Assembly: GCA_020718125.1 (NCBI GenBank)
Contig: DYDC01000187.1
Span: forward strand, 1 to 5,644
Origin: Methylacidiphilum sp.
Lineage (GTDB): Bacteria; Verrucomicrobiota; Verrucomicrobiia; CAIQCK01
Direction of reading: 5' to 3'
Length of the DNA stretch: 5,644 nt
Shown here: one piece after another, positions 5,526-5,644 of the stretch
How positions within the stretch are numbered: the first letter of the stretch is position 1
How the letters are laid out: the number at the start of each line of letters is the position of its first letter
Translations under genes and position numbers: made by a program
Notes under the pieces: model-generated
What the model was told of the DNA's origin: nothing
The model's input: the letters and a program-made list of their open reading frames with translations, nothing else
The model's database searches: none

Positions 5526-5558
5526 AAACAAAACGACCGTTCGACTGAGCGAACGGCC
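5526..5558 (-). terminator. Terminator-like hairpin upstream of the secreted protein gene
   Basis: On the minus strand GGCCGTTCG pairs with CGAACGGTC (nine pairs, one of them G-U) around the 6-base loop CTCAGT, followed by GTTTTGTTTC. The core of seven pairs is perfect (5537-5543 with 5550-5556). It probably ends a gene lying beyond the right edge. Because it lies only 25 bases before the start codon, it could instead act as an attenuator in the leader of this operon. I see no convincing -35/-10 pair in 5501-5644 and no gene there. Confidence 0.55.
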
Positions 5559-5617
5559 GCGCGCGCAAATTGGAATTGAACCCGGCGAGAAAACTATGCC
5601 ACGATAAAATAGGAAGG

Positions 5618-5644
5618 GGCTGGCTGGCTGGCTGGCTGGCTGGC
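5618..5644. repeat. Tetranucleotide repeat (TGGC), running off the right edge
   Basis: GGC is followed by six uninterrupted TGGC units (GCCA on the minus strand), continuing to the last base of the window. It lies about 120 bases upstream of the secreted protein start. Its full length and whether it falls within a coding sequence cannot be seen. Confidence 0.9.

Noticed and set aside
5565..5600. GGGTTCAATTCC on the minus strand, like a tRNA T-arm
   Set aside because: The bases around it do not pair as a five-base T stem, and no acceptor stem or anticodon arm can be placed.

Overview
All six protein-coding genes I can support lie on the minus strand, so transcription runs from the right edge to the left. 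The likely source is a free-living Gram-negative-type bacterium of the PVC group, most plausibly a Verrucomicrobiota relative. This is inference, from three things: a secreted protein combining thrombospondin type-3, PKD and cysteine-rich modules; a DUF1573 / rhodanese / MauE-DoxX gene group; and stacked palindromic repeats in the gaps. No taxonomic marker gene is present.

Right part (5644 to 2353): a tetranucleotide repeat, a terminator-like hairpin and a strong ribosome binding site precede a 591-residue secreted protein. In order it has a signal peptide, a galaxin-like double-cysteine module, a calcium-binding type thrombospondin-3 stretch, more cysteine modules, a PKD domain, an unassigned beta-rich part, and a C-terminal domain with DAMRHALW, AHE and MDLHNN motifs like those I recall for DUF6973. 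Two genes follow at once: a signal-peptide protein with a C-terminal membrane anchor (2-base gap) and a small membrane-anchored protein (ATGA overlap). The tight coupling makes these three genes an operon. The GC-rich N-terminal half of the big gene changes to AT-richer sequence in its C-terminal half and in the two small genes, so that stretch may have arrived or been swapped as a unit.

Left part (2309 to 1): a membrane-anchored DUF1573 protein, a membrane-anchored rhodanese, and the start of a MauE/DoxX-like membrane protein cut by the window edge. Together they suggest envelope sulfur or thiol redox handling. The two gaps between them (172 and 144 bases) are each largely filled by one copy of a palindromic repeat of about 90 bases. 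One arm of the same repeat lies inside the DUF1573 coding sequence, in frame, and two other repeat families are read through in the linker of that protein. Its reading frame has therefore absorbed repeat DNA at three places.

The best candidates for something undescribed are the secreted multidomain protein with its two coupled membrane partners, and the repeat elements that invade both gaps and coding sequence.
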